A stretch of DNA of 64,000 nucleotides. Origin: Mycobacterium kubicae (GTDB lineage Bacteria; Actinomycetota; Actinomycetes; Mycobacteriales; Mycobacteriaceae). The notes beneath the pieces are model-generated. The model made no database searches. It saw only the letters and a list, made by a program, of their open reading frames with translations, and had not been told where the DNA came from. This document shows, piece by piece, positions 1 to 9,299 of this stretch (its first letter is position 1; the number at the start of each line of letters is the position of its first letter). The translations under genes were made by a program, and so were the position numbers. The stretch is from assembly GCF_015689175.1 (NCBI RefSeq), contig NZ_CP065047.1:5270001-5334000 (forward strand), written 5' to 3'.

Positions 1-1159
1 CTGTCCCCGCCTTGTCCCCTTTGTCTGCTTTGTCCCCTGGGTCGTGCAGTCCGGCCGGCTGGGTGCCATCTCGCGGTTTGTCGTCACCGGTGTGCGATCC
101 GGACGGGTCTTTCAACGAATCGACGTGCTCATCAGAGGCCTGGTCCGGATCGTGGCCGCCATCGCGTAGCGCCCCACCGATCGCCGAACCCAAATCCCCC
201 AGCCCGCCGCCACCGCCTCCGCCGAGCGAGGGAATCGCTGAACCGAGCGCACCTGGCAGCGAGCCAAGAGCGCCCATCGCAGGCCCGCCCATCATGCCCA
301 ACCGCGACATCAACGGATCTGAGGCCAGCCCGTCCAGTAGCGGGTCATTGCCACTGCCAGTGCCGTCACCGGTCCCGGCCGGAGAATCGGCACCACCACC
401 CGGTGTAGTGCCGGTTGAGTCCGGGTTGCCGCTGCCAGTGCCGTCGCCGCTCGAACCCTTGGTGTGCGGGTCATCGCCGGGTTTCTTGTCTTGCAACGCC
501 TGATAGCGCGCCGAGAGACCATCCAACACCCGCGCTTGTGAATCTGAGTCCAGCCCAGCGTTTTTCAGGACGTTGAGGATGTCGTCGGTTTTTCCCTGCA
601 AGAACTCTGCCAGCTGCTGTTGGCCGGTCGCAGTATCCAGCGATGACCCCAGCTTGTTGACCTGGTCGATGATGTCTTGCTGCAAAGCTTGGAGCCGCTG
701 ACGACCATCAGCGCTAGAGCTCGACGCTTTAAGCAGAGCGTCGGCCAGTTTGTCGTCAGCGTCATTGAGCGCCGAATGATTTTTGGCCAGTGCCTCGTCG
801 AGCCGTTTGGCTGCTTCTGCCCCTGCCCCGCTCAGTCCCGGTGGCGGTGGCGTGCCCGCCGGGGAGGTCGGCGCCGGCGACTCCGGCGGGGGCGGCGGGG
901 GCGGAGGCGCTGCGGGTTGGTCGCGGCCCAGCGCCTGGTTGATTTCGGGCATCGGAGCCGTATCCGGGTTAATGCCCATGTAAGTGAGCTTGGCTCGGTC
1001 GAGCTTGGTGAGCTGATCGCGTGAGGTGACCGGAGCCGTTGGGGCCGGGTCTAGTGGCATCGGGCCGCCGGGCGCCGGGCTTTGAGGGAAGGGTGACCCC
1101 AATACCTCGGATACTCCGCCGAGCACCTGGGACAGCGCTACATCGGTCCAGCCCGTCAT
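1..1159 (-). CDS. Proline/glycine-rich secreted-type protein with helical N-terminal half (partial, C-terminus off window)
   Basis: Open for 386 codons from an ATG at 1157-1159 to the window edge with no stop. The N-terminus (MTGWTDVALSQVLGGVSEVL) leads into a Pro-rich linker (about residues 85-105). A predicted helical segment around residues 110-190 is rich in Ala, Asp, Leu and Gln, with the phrase GQQQLAEFLQGK. A similar phrase, GQQQLASFLQGQ, occurs in the gene at 2215-3222. The C-terminal part is Gly/Ser/Asp-rich and probably disordered. I infer membership of the mycobacterial DUF4226-like group seen near type VII secretion and P60-type genes. No enzyme motif is visible, so the function is unknown. 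Confidence 0.75.
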   Translation of the reverse strand, partial: MTGWTDVALSQVLGGVSEVLGSPFPQSPAPGGPMPLDPAPTAPVTSRDQLTKLDRAKLTYMGINPDTAPMPEINQALGRDQPAAPPPPPPPPESPAPTSPAGTPPPPGLSGAGAEAAKRLDEALAKNHSALNDADDKLADALLKASSSSADGRQRLQALQQDIIDQVNKLGSSLDTATGQQQLAEFLQGKTDDILNVLKNAGLDSDSQARVLDGLSARYQALQDKKPGDDPHTKGSSGDGTGSGNPDSTGTTPGGGADSPAGTGDGTGSGNDPLLDGLASDPLMSRLGMMGGPAMGALGSLPGALGSAIPSLGGGGGGGLGDLGSAIGGALRDGGHDPDQASDEHVDSLKDPSGSHTGDDKPRDGTQPAGLHDPGDKADKGDKAGT

Positions 1160-1725
1160 GTTCGGGACGATAAGTCCCGAGTCGCTTTAGCCGCTACCAA
1201 CAACGCCACATTCACCAAAAACCGGCTACGCCAGCATGTCCACACGGCTTGTCGACTTTTGTTTTCTTTCAAGACACGCCGCACCAGATGCGTCCTGCAA
1301 CTTCGCACACCTGCGTCAATCAGTCCGGAGATACGGCACACAGGAGTGCCTTAAGCCGGGGAGCCTCGCGACTGTGAGCGTAGCCGGCGAGCCAATCGGC
1401 GATCTTAGCTGCAAGCTCCACCGGCAACGATCGCGTGCTCTACATCGGTAGCATCGAGCACCGCGCGCATATCCATCGGCGGCAATGACTTTCGGGTTCG
1501 CAGCGGGCCCATCACGGGTTGCGCCTCCTCGATACTTCTCGCCGCACGCCCCTTCCCCGCAGTGGAATCCCCGGCTGCACAAGCAGTAGCCGCCAACACC
1601 GACATACGCGCGCGAAAGCCGACGCACCTCTAGCAGGACCAGCCTGGACAAGAGCAGGGTCAAATTGTCACGGTGACGAATCAGCCTGGCGCACGGGGCG
1701 CTATTGCAACCCGGGCGGGCGCCGA
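1160..1725. other. Gene-poor stretch with a possible frameshifted remnant
   Basis: No convincing intact gene. On the minus strand at 1320-1605 two short frames look like one protein broken by a frameshift. The upstream part starts at ATG 1605 with MSVLAATACAAG (lipobox-like) and ends ...DVEHAIVAGGACS. The next frame carries VELAAKIADWLAGYAHSREA and stops at 1320. The join lies near 1410-1430. This could be a decayed lipoprotein or chance; nothing else is recognisable. Confidence 0.25.
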
Positions 1726-2004
1726 TCATCTGACCGGTGGCGCCGAAGAAGCGGCCTTGCGGCTGGCAGTAAGTACGTCCTGGATTTCCGCAATCTTCAT
1801 GTCGACGTCTTGCACGACTGCGTGCGTGATGCCCGGATCGTCGGCTAGCTTAGCGGGGATACCGTCGCGCAAGCTGGCCAGCTCGTCGGCGATCCACTTT
1901 ATTCGACGCGATGCGAACTGGTCGCCTTCGACAAGTGGCATCGCCCGCGAGGCCAACCTGACACCTCTATCAGCGATCCGGGCGCTGCACCCCTTTGGTT
2001 CCAA
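1726..2004 (-). CDS. Small hypothetical protein, 92 aa
   Basis: The ATG at 2004 is preceded by AAGGGA eight bases upstream, a good ribosome-binding site. The predicted protein is charged and helical (EGDQFASRRIKWIADELASL, then DVDMKIAEIQDVLTASRKA), with the amino-acid balance of a real coding frame, unlike the overlapping frames. It follows the 335-aa gene at 2215-3222 in the same direction, about 210 bases downstream. I do not recognise a family with certainty. Its position among DUF4226-like genes suggests a partner or chaperone-sized companion, which is inference. Confidence 0.5.
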   Translation of the reverse strand: MEPKGCSARIADRGVRLASRAMPLVEGDQFASRRIKWIADELASLRDGIPAKLADDPGITHAVVQDVDMKIAEIQDVLTASRKAASSAPPVR

Positions 2005-2214
2005 TGTTAAATCCCTTCGAGCGCTGCACTTTCCACCAACGCTAGGGCAACTTATCGGCCTAGGCGACGGTCACGGTCAAAATTCCCGCCAGAACTTTGA
2101 CGCGCGAAGGTTGATCGCCGGCCTTGGGGTAGATCTGCATCGCGACGGGCCATGGGGGCTGTACGCCGCCCGTTGTTGGCAGGCCGTCCCCCGGGTGTGG
2201 CTTCTAGTTAGTAG

Positions 2215-3222
2215 TTAGTGGCCTTCCTGCGGATAGGTTGGTGGCCCCAGAGGACCGGAAGGGTTGTACGGTTCGGGGGTTAAATCGCTGTGCCACATAT
2301 AAATCCCGGACCCTGGTAACCATTCGTCGTATCCGTAGGGTGGCAGTGGGTTAGAGCCAGGCGGATAGATTTTCGCTCCCGGAAAGGCCGACTGCGGTAC
2401 CCACACGCCTGTGTTTGGGCCCAACTGGACATATGGGTCTGGATTGCCGCGTTCGTCGACGACCGTTGGTGGCCCTAGGGCTCCGGGCGGATACACCTTG
2501 TAGCCGGGGATTTCATCGGATCTGACAAAGTAGTGCGGAACTTTGTCGGGGTCGTCTGCTCCTGACCGGTCCCATATATCAACCCACGGCGGCGAATCAG
2601 GAAAGTTGGGCGGGCCCATCCCACCCGGGCCGGCGTCATAGGGCATATGCCGCTTATCACCCGGCTTCCACGTGCGCGAATCCAGCGGCGCAGCAGGTGG
2701 TGACTCCTTGCCGTGGCTACCGGAAAGGCGCCCGTAGTCAGCGCTTTGGATGGTGCCGGCTATTTCAGCGTTGCGCTGCTGGAAGTTTTGCAGCAATCCC
2801 TTCGCCTGGTTGAGCTGACCCTGCAAAAAGCTGGCGAGTTGCTGCTGCCCTGCGGCGCTACGTGTGCTGGGGGCCAGTGCGCTAACCCCCGCGCGGGTCT
2901 GAGCGATCAGGTTGTCCATGCTTCGTGCTCCCGCCGCGGCGGCCTGTCCGGCATGGGTCAGCGCCGGATTGACTTGGCCATCGGCGGCTACCGTGCGGTC
3001 TAACGCATGGACCTGATCGGCGTTGGTCGCAGCGTAGGTCGTCGCTGCCTCGCCTTGCCAATTGGCAGCTGCGGCCTGCCCCACTGGCGCTACAGCTGCT
3101 CGGCCCGCCATCAACTGCTGCGCCGAAGGCAACGACGCTTCGAGGGGCGCCGCGCCGAAAAGCCGGCGAGCATCACTGAGCACGCGACCTGTCTCGGCCA
3201 CCAGTCCATCGAGTGACGACAT
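2215..3222 (-). CDS. DUF4226-like helical N-terminal domain protein with proline/glycine-rich C-terminus, 335 aa
   Basis: The N-terminus MSSLDGLVAETGRVLSDARR is clearly paralogous to the N-termini of the two hydrolases at 12452-14649 (MSLDEVVAEAGRVLGDARR). The shared block extends to about residue 160, with Ala/Gly-rich helices, AAAANWQGEAATTY and a GQQQLASFLQGQLNQAK segment. The W-x-G arrangement is reminiscent of WXG100-like helical secretion substrates (inference). Residues 165-335 are rich in Pro, Gly, Tyr and Trp (several P-P-G and GPP motifs) and show no hydrolase signature. This is the non-enzymatic member of a three-gene family in this island. Function unknown. Confidence 0.75.
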   Translation of the reverse strand: MSSLDGLVAETGRVLSDARRLFGAAPLEASLPSAQQLMAGRAAVAPVGQAAAANWQGEAATTYAATNADQVHALDRTVAADGQVNPALTHAGQAAAAGARSMDNLIAQTRAGVSALAPSTRSAAGQQQLASFLQGQLNQAKGLLQNFQQRNAEIAGTIQSADYGRLSGSHGKESPPAAPLDSRTWKPGDKRHMPYDAGPGGMGPPNFPDSPPWVDIWDRSGADDPDKVPHYFVRSDEIPGYKVYPPGALGPPTVVDERGNPDPYVQLGPNTGVWVPQSAFPGAKIYPPGSNPLPPYGYDEWLPGSGIYMWHSDLTPEPYNPSGPLGPPTYPQEGH

Positions 3223-3279
3223 ACTGGCCAGTATTACCCAGATCCAGTGCGGCTTCTATCGCCGTCTCCGACTTCGTGC

Positions 3280-3636
3280 TCATGTGGTGTGCGGGGCGTC
3301 GGCGACCGGATCGGCCAACTGCTCGTTCATTCGGTCTCCGGCATGCACGTGCTGGCGTACGAGCGGCGTCGCAGCTTTATTCAATGCTGGGGCTGCGATC
3401 CAGGTCAGGGGTGCTGGGGTGCGCGGCGTGCACAGGTCGCTAGTGAGTGCGCGCGCTTGTCTGATATCGAGCCGGACGGCGGACTTTTGTTCGGGCGTGC
3501 TCGTGGCATCCAGAAGGAGGGCCCGCGCGCGTTGCTGGACGGCATGGACGTGCTCGCGGCGGGCGAGATTGTCGGGCAAGGCTTGCGCGGCGCGGATGTC
3601 TTGTTGGGCTTGAGCCGAAGGTCCGGATTCGGGCAT
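3280..3636 (-). CDS. Hypothetical protein downstream of the helicase, about 118 aa
   Basis: Same strand as the giant helicase, beginning about 170 bases after its stop. I prefer the internal ATG at 3636 (MPESGPSAQAQQDIRAAQAL) because upstream residues look like non-coding translation. The protein is Ala/Arg/Gln-rich and predicted helical (NLARREHVHAVQQRARALLL, then EQKSAVRLDIRQARALTSDL). No known domain is recognised. It may be the last cistron of the operon starting at the WhiB gene. Coding status is moderate because alternative frames overlap. Confidence 0.4.
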   Translation of the reverse strand: MPESGPSAQAQQDIRAAQALPDNLARREHVHAVQQRARALLLDATSTPEQKSAVRLDIRQARALTSDLCTPRTPAPLTWIAAPALNKAATPLVRQHVHAGDRMNEQLADPVADAPHTT

Positions 3637-3806
3637 GCCGCACAGTAAACCGCGGGGCTGTGCCGCGCGACAAAGGCTGCGAGGTTTCGCCATGTGTCGG
3701 CATGCGGTGGCGACGGCTCGAATATGCCGCGATGAAAGGGCACGGGGAACTTCAGCGCCACACAAGGGACCGTTCGAATGTAGTGTCTAACTTCCGGTTT
3801 GGATAT

Positions 3807-6800
3807 TCAGAAGTCGTGCTCGGGACCGGCGAGGCCTTGCTGGTGGTCGTGTTGTTCGAGGGCGAGGCGTTCTCGGGCGCGGACAATTTTGCGTAGGGCA
3901 TCGGCGCTGGGGTAGCCGAGTTCTTCGACCAGGGCCGGTGTGGGGTTCAGGAGCAGGCTCCATCCGGGTTTGCGGCCGCGGGCGGCCATGCGTTGTTCGG
4001 CCGCGGCGGCTTTGGCTTTGGCTTCGGGGCTTTGGGCGGCCATGCGCAGCTCGAGGGTGAGGGCTTTAAGTTCTGCGTCTTTTGTGGCCAGTTCGTCGGC
4101 GTGTTCGAACGGTGCTGGGGGGTTGGTTACAAAGTCGTCGAGGGCGGCCTGGTCGCGGTCGCGTTCGTGCTGCAGTCGTGCGTGGTGTTCGGGTAGGCCG
4201 GTGTAGAGGTTTTCCACGCGGCGCAGCAGTCCGAGTTGTTTGGGGCCGTTGACGTCGGAGCCTGGACCTGCGCCGGTGGATAACAGTTCAAGGCCGGAGA
4301 TTTCTGCGGTGCGCGACGGCACGGCTAGTCGTAGTAGCAGTTGGTCGTGGGTGAGGTCGCGGGCGGCCAGGATGTCGATGCCGTAGATGGTGGCGCCGAT
4401 GGGTTCGAAGCGGCTGGCGCCGCGGTCTTTGCCGGCGGTGTAGGCGCGCCGGCAGGCCGCAGCCAGTGCGTGGGAGGCGGGGACGCGCTCGGTGTAGGTG
4501 GTGTCTGCGACGGTCAGCCGTGGTGGCCCGCCGGCGGAGGCATGCGCGGCGGCTGCCCTGGCGAATGGAGTGAGCTCGTCGATGGCGCGTTGTTTGTTGG
4601 GAATCGCGCGCTCGAGCACACTGACTTGCCAGTCGCGGTTGCGCACCGATTGACTGTGTGCGCGCTGCAGGGCGGTGAGGCGTTTGACGGTGTCGTCGAG
4701 TTCAACTTGGTGTATGTAGCGCGGGTCGCCGGTGGCGATGGCCTTGGTTTCTGCGGCGGCGGTCCCGATGTCACCGCCGGAAAGGTCGTCGATCTCGATA
4801 TCGAGGACCTCGTTGCGGCGCATCTGTTCGATGAACAGCGTTTTGGCTTGGACTTTTTGCCACATGACGGTGTCGTAGGAGCCTTCGGTGACGTAGATGA
4901 AGATGTCGATGCCGTCGAGGTTTTGGTTGCCTTGGCGCTGAATGCGGCCTTCGCGTTGTTCAAGGTCGCGCGGGCGCCATGGCACGTCGACGTGATGCAG
5001 GGCGGCGGCTCGGGCTTGCACGTTGACCCCGGCGCCGATTTTCTCGGTGCTACCGATCAGCACTGAGACGTCTCCCCTAATGCACTGGGCGAACAGCGTT
5101 TTGATCTCTTGAAGATTTTTTGCCTCGTGGACGAAGCGGATCGCGGCTGCGGGCATGCCGCGCGCCACGAGTTCGTCTTTGATCGCCTGATAGATGGTGA
5201 ACTGGGCGGGGTCTTTGGATGGGGTGCCGCGGTCGCAGAACATGATCTGCAGTGCCCCGGTGCCGGCCGGCGCGCCGGTGTCGGGATGGGTATAGGCGCG
5301 ATGCGCGTGGCGGTAATGGACACGCATGGCTGCGTCGGCGACTGCGCAGGCGCGGCTGTGTCGGGGTTTGGGCAGGTGGGCCAACCGTGGATCCAACGAC
5401 ACGTTGCGCCCGTCGTTGCTGATTTTGAGTGGGTTGTCGCGTCGGGGATTGCGTGAGTCGAGATGATCGAGGCGGTAGCCCAAGTCGGTAATGAAGTCGA
5501 CGACTTCGATGTCGGGGTGCAAGCTGATGATTTGGCGTTGCCCGGTGCGAAGCGGCGGCAGCTCGACGGGGACTTGGTCGCGGGTGACGACGTCGGTGTA
5601 GACCGAGGACAGCGCCAGCAGGGCGGGCAGGTTGGTGAACTTCCCTACTCGCGTGACGGGCCGCAGCTTAGTGCCCGTGGTGTTGACCTCGATGGTGGTG
5701 GTGGTCGCGGTAAACGCCGCACCCCAGTCCCCCAGGTCAGCGACCCCGGCGTGCTCTAAAAGGTCTGGCCGCAAGTAGGTTTGCATGACCCATAGCTCGC
5801 CTAATGAGTTGCTGATCGGTGTGCCGGTGGCGAAGGTCGCGACCCGTTCGACAACCCGGTGCGCGGGAATGCCTTTGGCCAGCGCCTCGTCGCGGCGCCG
5901 CTGGCGCAACACGGTGAGTTTGAGGGCGAGGTCCTCGGCACGTTGCGATGCGTTGGGGCACGATAATTCTTCAATGTTGCAGGTGCGGCCCAAGTTCTTG
6001 TACGTGTCGGCCTCGTCGATCATCAGATAGTCACAACCGGATTCCTCAAACCGCAACCCAGTGTCTTTGGTGTTGGCGGCTACAAGTTTTTCTAGCCGCG
6101 CCTTGGCGCTTTTGATGGCGAGTTCGATGCGCTTTTTGCTGCGGTCGGCTTCGGCGGATTGGAGTTGTTCGCGCAATGTATCGAGCTGGTTTTCGATGTA
6201 GTCGACGCGCATATCCGTGGAGACGTTGATCGCGGTGAACGCCGACTGCGGGATGACAACGAGATCCCAATCACTTGAGGCGGTTTGGGCGATGAAGCGG
6301 CGCCGTCCATCAGCGGTGGTGGCCGCTGAGCCGAGCAGAATCTTGGCGGCCGGATACCACTGTTGGGCTTCGCGGCCAACTTGTTCGGTGATCGCATTGG
6401 GTACCACGAGCCAGGGTTGGCGTACCAACCCCAGGCGCCGCAGTTCCAGCGCTCCAGCGACCATGCTTCCCGTCTTGCCCGCTCCGACAACATGATCCAA
6501 GAGAACGGCGGGCTCGGAGATGATGCGCGCGGCGGCGTTGCGCTGGTAGAAGTGCGGCGTGAAGTGATCCGACATGCCAGGAAAACGCATGTGTGAGCCG
6601 TCGTAGGCAGGCGCGCGCCGCGAGTTGAAGCGCCGGTTGTATTCGGCGACCAGGGTGTCGCGGCGGGTCTCGTCAGACCACAGCCAGCGGGTGAATTCCT
6701 CGCTGATTTTGGCCATTTTGGCTTGGGCGGCGAAGGTGGCCTGCAGGTCGAGGACACCGTCGTCGTTGTTGACGAGGACGGCTTTGGAGTTGCAGGCGGC

Positions 6801-9299
6801 CTCGAGCAGGCTGACCGCGTCGCAGCCGCGTCGGTCGGTTCCCCATTCGTCGGTCATCAGCCGGCCGTGGCGTTTGTAGGAGGCAACGTCGACGACCCAG
6901 CGCCCGCCGATGTGTTCGGCGACCACACCGGTGGCGTCGAATGTTTTCTCGGCGAAGGCGGCGACGACTTGGGCCGGGATCCACGGTGCCCCGGGGCGCA
7001 TTTTGATGTCTTGGGCTTCACGCTGGGGCGGCAGCACCTGTTGCAGGGCGGCGGCGTAGTCGTTGTAGATCGGGTTGGTTTCGGCCGCATCGAGCGCGCG
7101 GGCGAGTTTGGTGCGCACGTTGCCGGACAGGGCACTCACGGCGGGGACGAGTTCGTCGGGGTCGTCGAGGCTGGGATAGACCAGTCCAGCGATCAGGTCA
7201 CGGGCGTCGTCGACTTCGACTTCTAGCAGGTTGGCGATTAGGTCGACGTCGACGCGCTGGGTGCGGTCCAGGCACACCGCCAACGCTTCTTCGGGGGTGT
7301 CGGCGGTGGCGCGCTCCAGCGGCGGGGTGAGCAGGTCGGTGGAAAAGATGGGCGATTTCTGGGCGGAGCCGGTGTCTTCGTCGAAGATTTCCAATGAGGC
7401 GACCAGTGCCCATCCGGGGTCGTGGCGCATTCCGCCGTCGAGGTGACGCCGCTTCTTGTAGGGCGCGGGCGCTTCGGAGGCCTCGGTGTCCCATTGCGCG
7501 GCGACGTCGTCGGGCACGGGCCCGGTGTAGGGGCGCTCGGGGGTGCCTTCGGCGGTGCGCCAGGCGGTTTCGGCGGCGGCCAAGCGCTGATCGTGGCGTT
7601 CTTGGGTGACGGTGGGATAGACCCAGGTGAACCGGTTGAGGGGGCCATGCTGGCGCACGTAGTTGTCGTAGAGGGTGTTGAGGTGTCCGCGGAGCTGGTC
7701 GCGCTCGGCGGCGGGCTGGCCGTCGCGTTGGGAGGCGATGAGGCTGACGGCGACGTCGCGCAGGCCGATGAGTTCGCGGGTTTCTGCTAGCAGCGTTTTC
7801 GGGGTTTTGTGGGGTTCCCATTGGTGTCCGGCCCAGTATTCGATGCCGCGGTTGGCCTCGCTGTAGCGCAATGTGTAGAGCGGGGTGTCCTCACCGCGGT
7901 CGGCCGCGGTGATCAGGCCGGGGTCGAAGACGTCTGCGGAGACCTCGGTGAGTTCAGCCGGCGTGGCGGTTAATCCGAGCCCGTGCTTCATGGCCGAGTC
8001 GATGAGCAGGTGTAGCCGGTCGTGCAGCTGCTCGGCGAGCTCGGTGCCGCTGGTGCCGCTGGTGCCGCTGGTGCCGCGCACGACGAGTTGGTGGGAGCCG
8101 TTGAGTCCGCGGCCCAGGTGCATCTGGCCGAGCACGTTGTGGGGGTTGGCGACGAAATGGGAGTTGATGTGCAGGGTTTCGCCGGCGCCGGTGTCGGGGT
8201 CGGTGAGTTCGATGGCTTCGGTGTTGATCCAGGCGGGCAGTTCGTCTGGGGAGGGGGTTCGGGGATCGCGGCGGCGCAGGATGAGCAGGTCGGTGACGAC
8301 CTCGGTGCCGGCCACCCGCGTAAACGCCTTCGACGGGAGCCGGATCGCGCCGATGAGGTCGGCTTTGGCCGAAATGTCACGCCGGGCGACCGATTTCGCC
8401 GCATCCAGGGTGTAGCGGCTGGTCAGCACAGCCACGTATCCACCGGGGGCAATCAGCGCGAGGGATTTGACGATGAAGTGGTTATGGATGGAGTGACGGG
8501 CGGGGTTGTGGGCGGGGTCGGTGACCGCGTAGCGGCCGAAGGGGACGTTGCCGACGGCGGCGGCGAAGCTGTTTTCGGGGACGTGAGTGGATTCGAAACC
8601 TTCGTGGCGGATCTGGGCCGATGGGTAGAGCAGGGCGGCGATGGCTGCGGTGGTGGCGTCACTTTCCACACCAACCATGACTGCCTCATCGGGGGCGTGA
8701 GCGATGAATGTTCCTGCTCCGCAACCTGGTTCGAGGACCTTGCCACCGCTAAACCCGGCCCGACCTAGTGCTTCCCACACCACGGCGGCGATGGCGGGAT
8801 CGGTGTAGTGGGCGTTGAGGATGGAGGCCTCTGCCTGGCGGTATTGGTCGCGATCGAGCAACTCGGCCAGGGTGTCCCGTTCGGCGGTGAGGTCGCTGGC
8901 GCGGGGGTCGAACACCTGGGGTACCGCACCCCAGCCTGACCAGGTGGCCAGGACACGTTGTTCGGCTGGGGTGGCCGGCCGCTGCGCGTCTTGCAGGGCG
9001 CGCAGCAGCTGGACGGCGGCAATGTTGGCGCGGATGCGTGCTTTGGACCCCGATGGCACCAGGGTGTCGAGGCTTGCCGGAAAATCGGTGGGGCTGGTGA
9101 ATTCTTCTATCCGCTGCTCGGCGGCCGGAGTCGGTTCGTCTGATACAGCCGGGCTTTGTACGGTGCCCGCCGGCGGGTCGATTGGCTGGTGGGCTGGTGT
9201 GCGCGGGTTCGGCCGCGGCAGCGGGGCGCCGCCGGGGTCAATCGAGCGCGGATCGGTGGGCTGATCGGCCTCATCGAACAGTGAGGGCTGGGCGTTTAC
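3807..9299 (-). CDS. Giant N6-adenine methylase-like / SNF2-type DEAD-box helicase, about 1,830 aa
   Basis: Typical of large plasmid and phage methylase-helicase proteins. The N-terminal Rossmann methylase motif EPGCGAGTF lies near 8725-8750, with a catalytic-loop variant GNVPFGRY near 8540. The helicase has Walker A GAGKTGS near 6470-6490, DEAD (MIDEADTYKNLG) near 6010-6030, motif III-like TGTPISNSLGELW near 5800-5830 and motif VI EGRIQRQG near 4930-4950. The C-terminus is charged and coiled-coil-like. The frame stays open to 9974, but 9300-9974 is clearly coded by the 266-aa gene in another frame. The natural start is therefore at 9297-9299, where a GTA codon sits in a GTAA overlap (see findings). 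It probably acts on DNA during transfer, replication or restriction evasion of the island; substrate unknown. Confidence 0.85.
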   Translation of the reverse strand, partial: VNAQPSLFDEADQPTDPRSIDPGGAPLPRPNPRTPAHQPIDPPAGTVQSPAVSDEPTPAAEQRIEEFTSPTDFPASLDTLVPSGSKARIRANIAAVQLLRALQDAQRPATPAEQRVLATWSGWGAVPQVFDPRASDLTAERDTLAELLDRDQYRQAEASILNAHYTDPAIAAVVWEALGRAGFSGGKVLEPGCGAGTFIAHAPDEAVMVGVESDATTAAIAALLYPSAQIRHEGFESTHVPENSFAAAVGNVPFGRYAVTDPAHNPARHSIHNHFIVKSLALIAPGGYVAVLTSRYTLDAAKSVARRDISAKADLIGAIRLPSKAFTRVAGTEVVTDLLILRRRDPRTPSPDELPAWINTEAIELTDPDTGAGETLHINSHFVANPHNVLGQMHLGRGLNGSHQLVVRGTSGTSGTSGTELAEQLHDRLHLLIDSAMKHGLGLTATPAELTEVSADVFDPGLITAADRGEDTPLYTLRYSEANRGIEYWAGHQWEPHKTPKTLLAETRELIGLRDVAVSLIASQRDGQPAAERDQLRGHLNTLYDNYVRQHGPLNRFTWVYPTVTQERHDQRLAAAETAWRTAEGTPERPYTGPVPDDVAAQWDTEASEAPAPYKKRRHLDGGMRHDPGWALVASLEIFDEDTGSAQKSPIFSTDLLTPPLERATADTPEEALAVCLDRTQRVDVDLIANLLEVEVDDARDLIAGLVYPSLDDPDELVPAVSALSGNVRTKLARALDAAETNPIYNDYAAALQQVLPPQREAQDIKMRPGAPWIPAQVVAAFAEKTFDATGVVAEHIGGRWVVDVASYKRHGRLMTDEWGTDRRGCDAVSLLEAACNSKAVLVNNDDGVLDLQATFAAQAKMAKISEEFTRWLWSDETRRDTLVAEYNRRFNSRRAPAYDGSHMRFPGMSDHFTPHFYQRNAAARIISEPAVLLDHVVGAGKTGSMVAGALELRRLGLVRQPWLVVPNAITEQVGREAQQWYPAAKILLGSAATTADGRRRFIAQTASSDWDLVVIPQSAFTAINVSTDMRVDYIENQLDTLREQLQSAEADRSKKRIELAIKSAKARLEKLVAANTKDTGLRFEESGCDYLMIDEADTYKNLGRTCNIEELSCPNASQRAEDLALKLTVLRQRRRDEALAKGIPAHRVVERVATFATGTPISNSLGELWVMQTYLRPDLLEHAGVADLGDWGAAFTATTTTIEVNTTGTKLRPVTRVGKFTNLPALLALSSVYTDVVTRDQVPVELPPLRTGQRQIISLHPDIEVVDFITDLGYRLDHLDSRNPRRDNPLKISNDGRNVSLDPRLAHLPKPRHSRACAVADAAMRVHYRHAHRAYTHPDTGAPAGTGALQIMFCDRGTPSKDPAQFTIYQAIKDELVARGMPAAAIRFVHEAKNLQEIKTLFAQCIRGDVSVLIGSTEKIGAGVNVQARAAALHHVDVPWRPRDLEQREGRIQRQGNQNLDGIDIFIYVTEGSYDTVMWQKVQAKTLFIEQMRRNEVLDIEIDDLSGGDIGTAAAETKAIATGDPRYIHQVELDDTVKRLTALQRAHSQSVRNRDWQVSVLERAIPNKQRAIDELTPFARAAAAHASAGGPPRLTVADTTYTERVPASHALAAACRRAYTAGKDRGASRFEPIGATIYGIDILAARDLTHDQLLLRLAVPSRTAEISGLELLSTGAGPGSDVNGPKQLGLLRRVENLYTGLPEHHARLQHERDRDQAALDDFVTNPPAPFEHADELATKDAELKALTLELRMAAQSPEAKAKAAAAEQRMAARGRKPGWSLLLNPTPALVEELGYPSADALRKIVRARERLALEQHDHQQGLAGPEHDF
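8044..8079 (-). repeat. Nine-base tandem repeat encoding Gly-Thr-Ser
   Basis: The unit gtgccgctg is repeated about four times inside the methylase-helicase gene, giving the peptide GTSGTSGTSGT in a linker after the methylase-like region. Copy number could vary by slippage without breaking the frame. Confidence 0.8.

Noticed and set aside
4341..5066. Gly/Val-rich plus-strand frames opposite the helicase
   Set aside because: Antisense frames of a high-GC coding strand, without start signals or family features.
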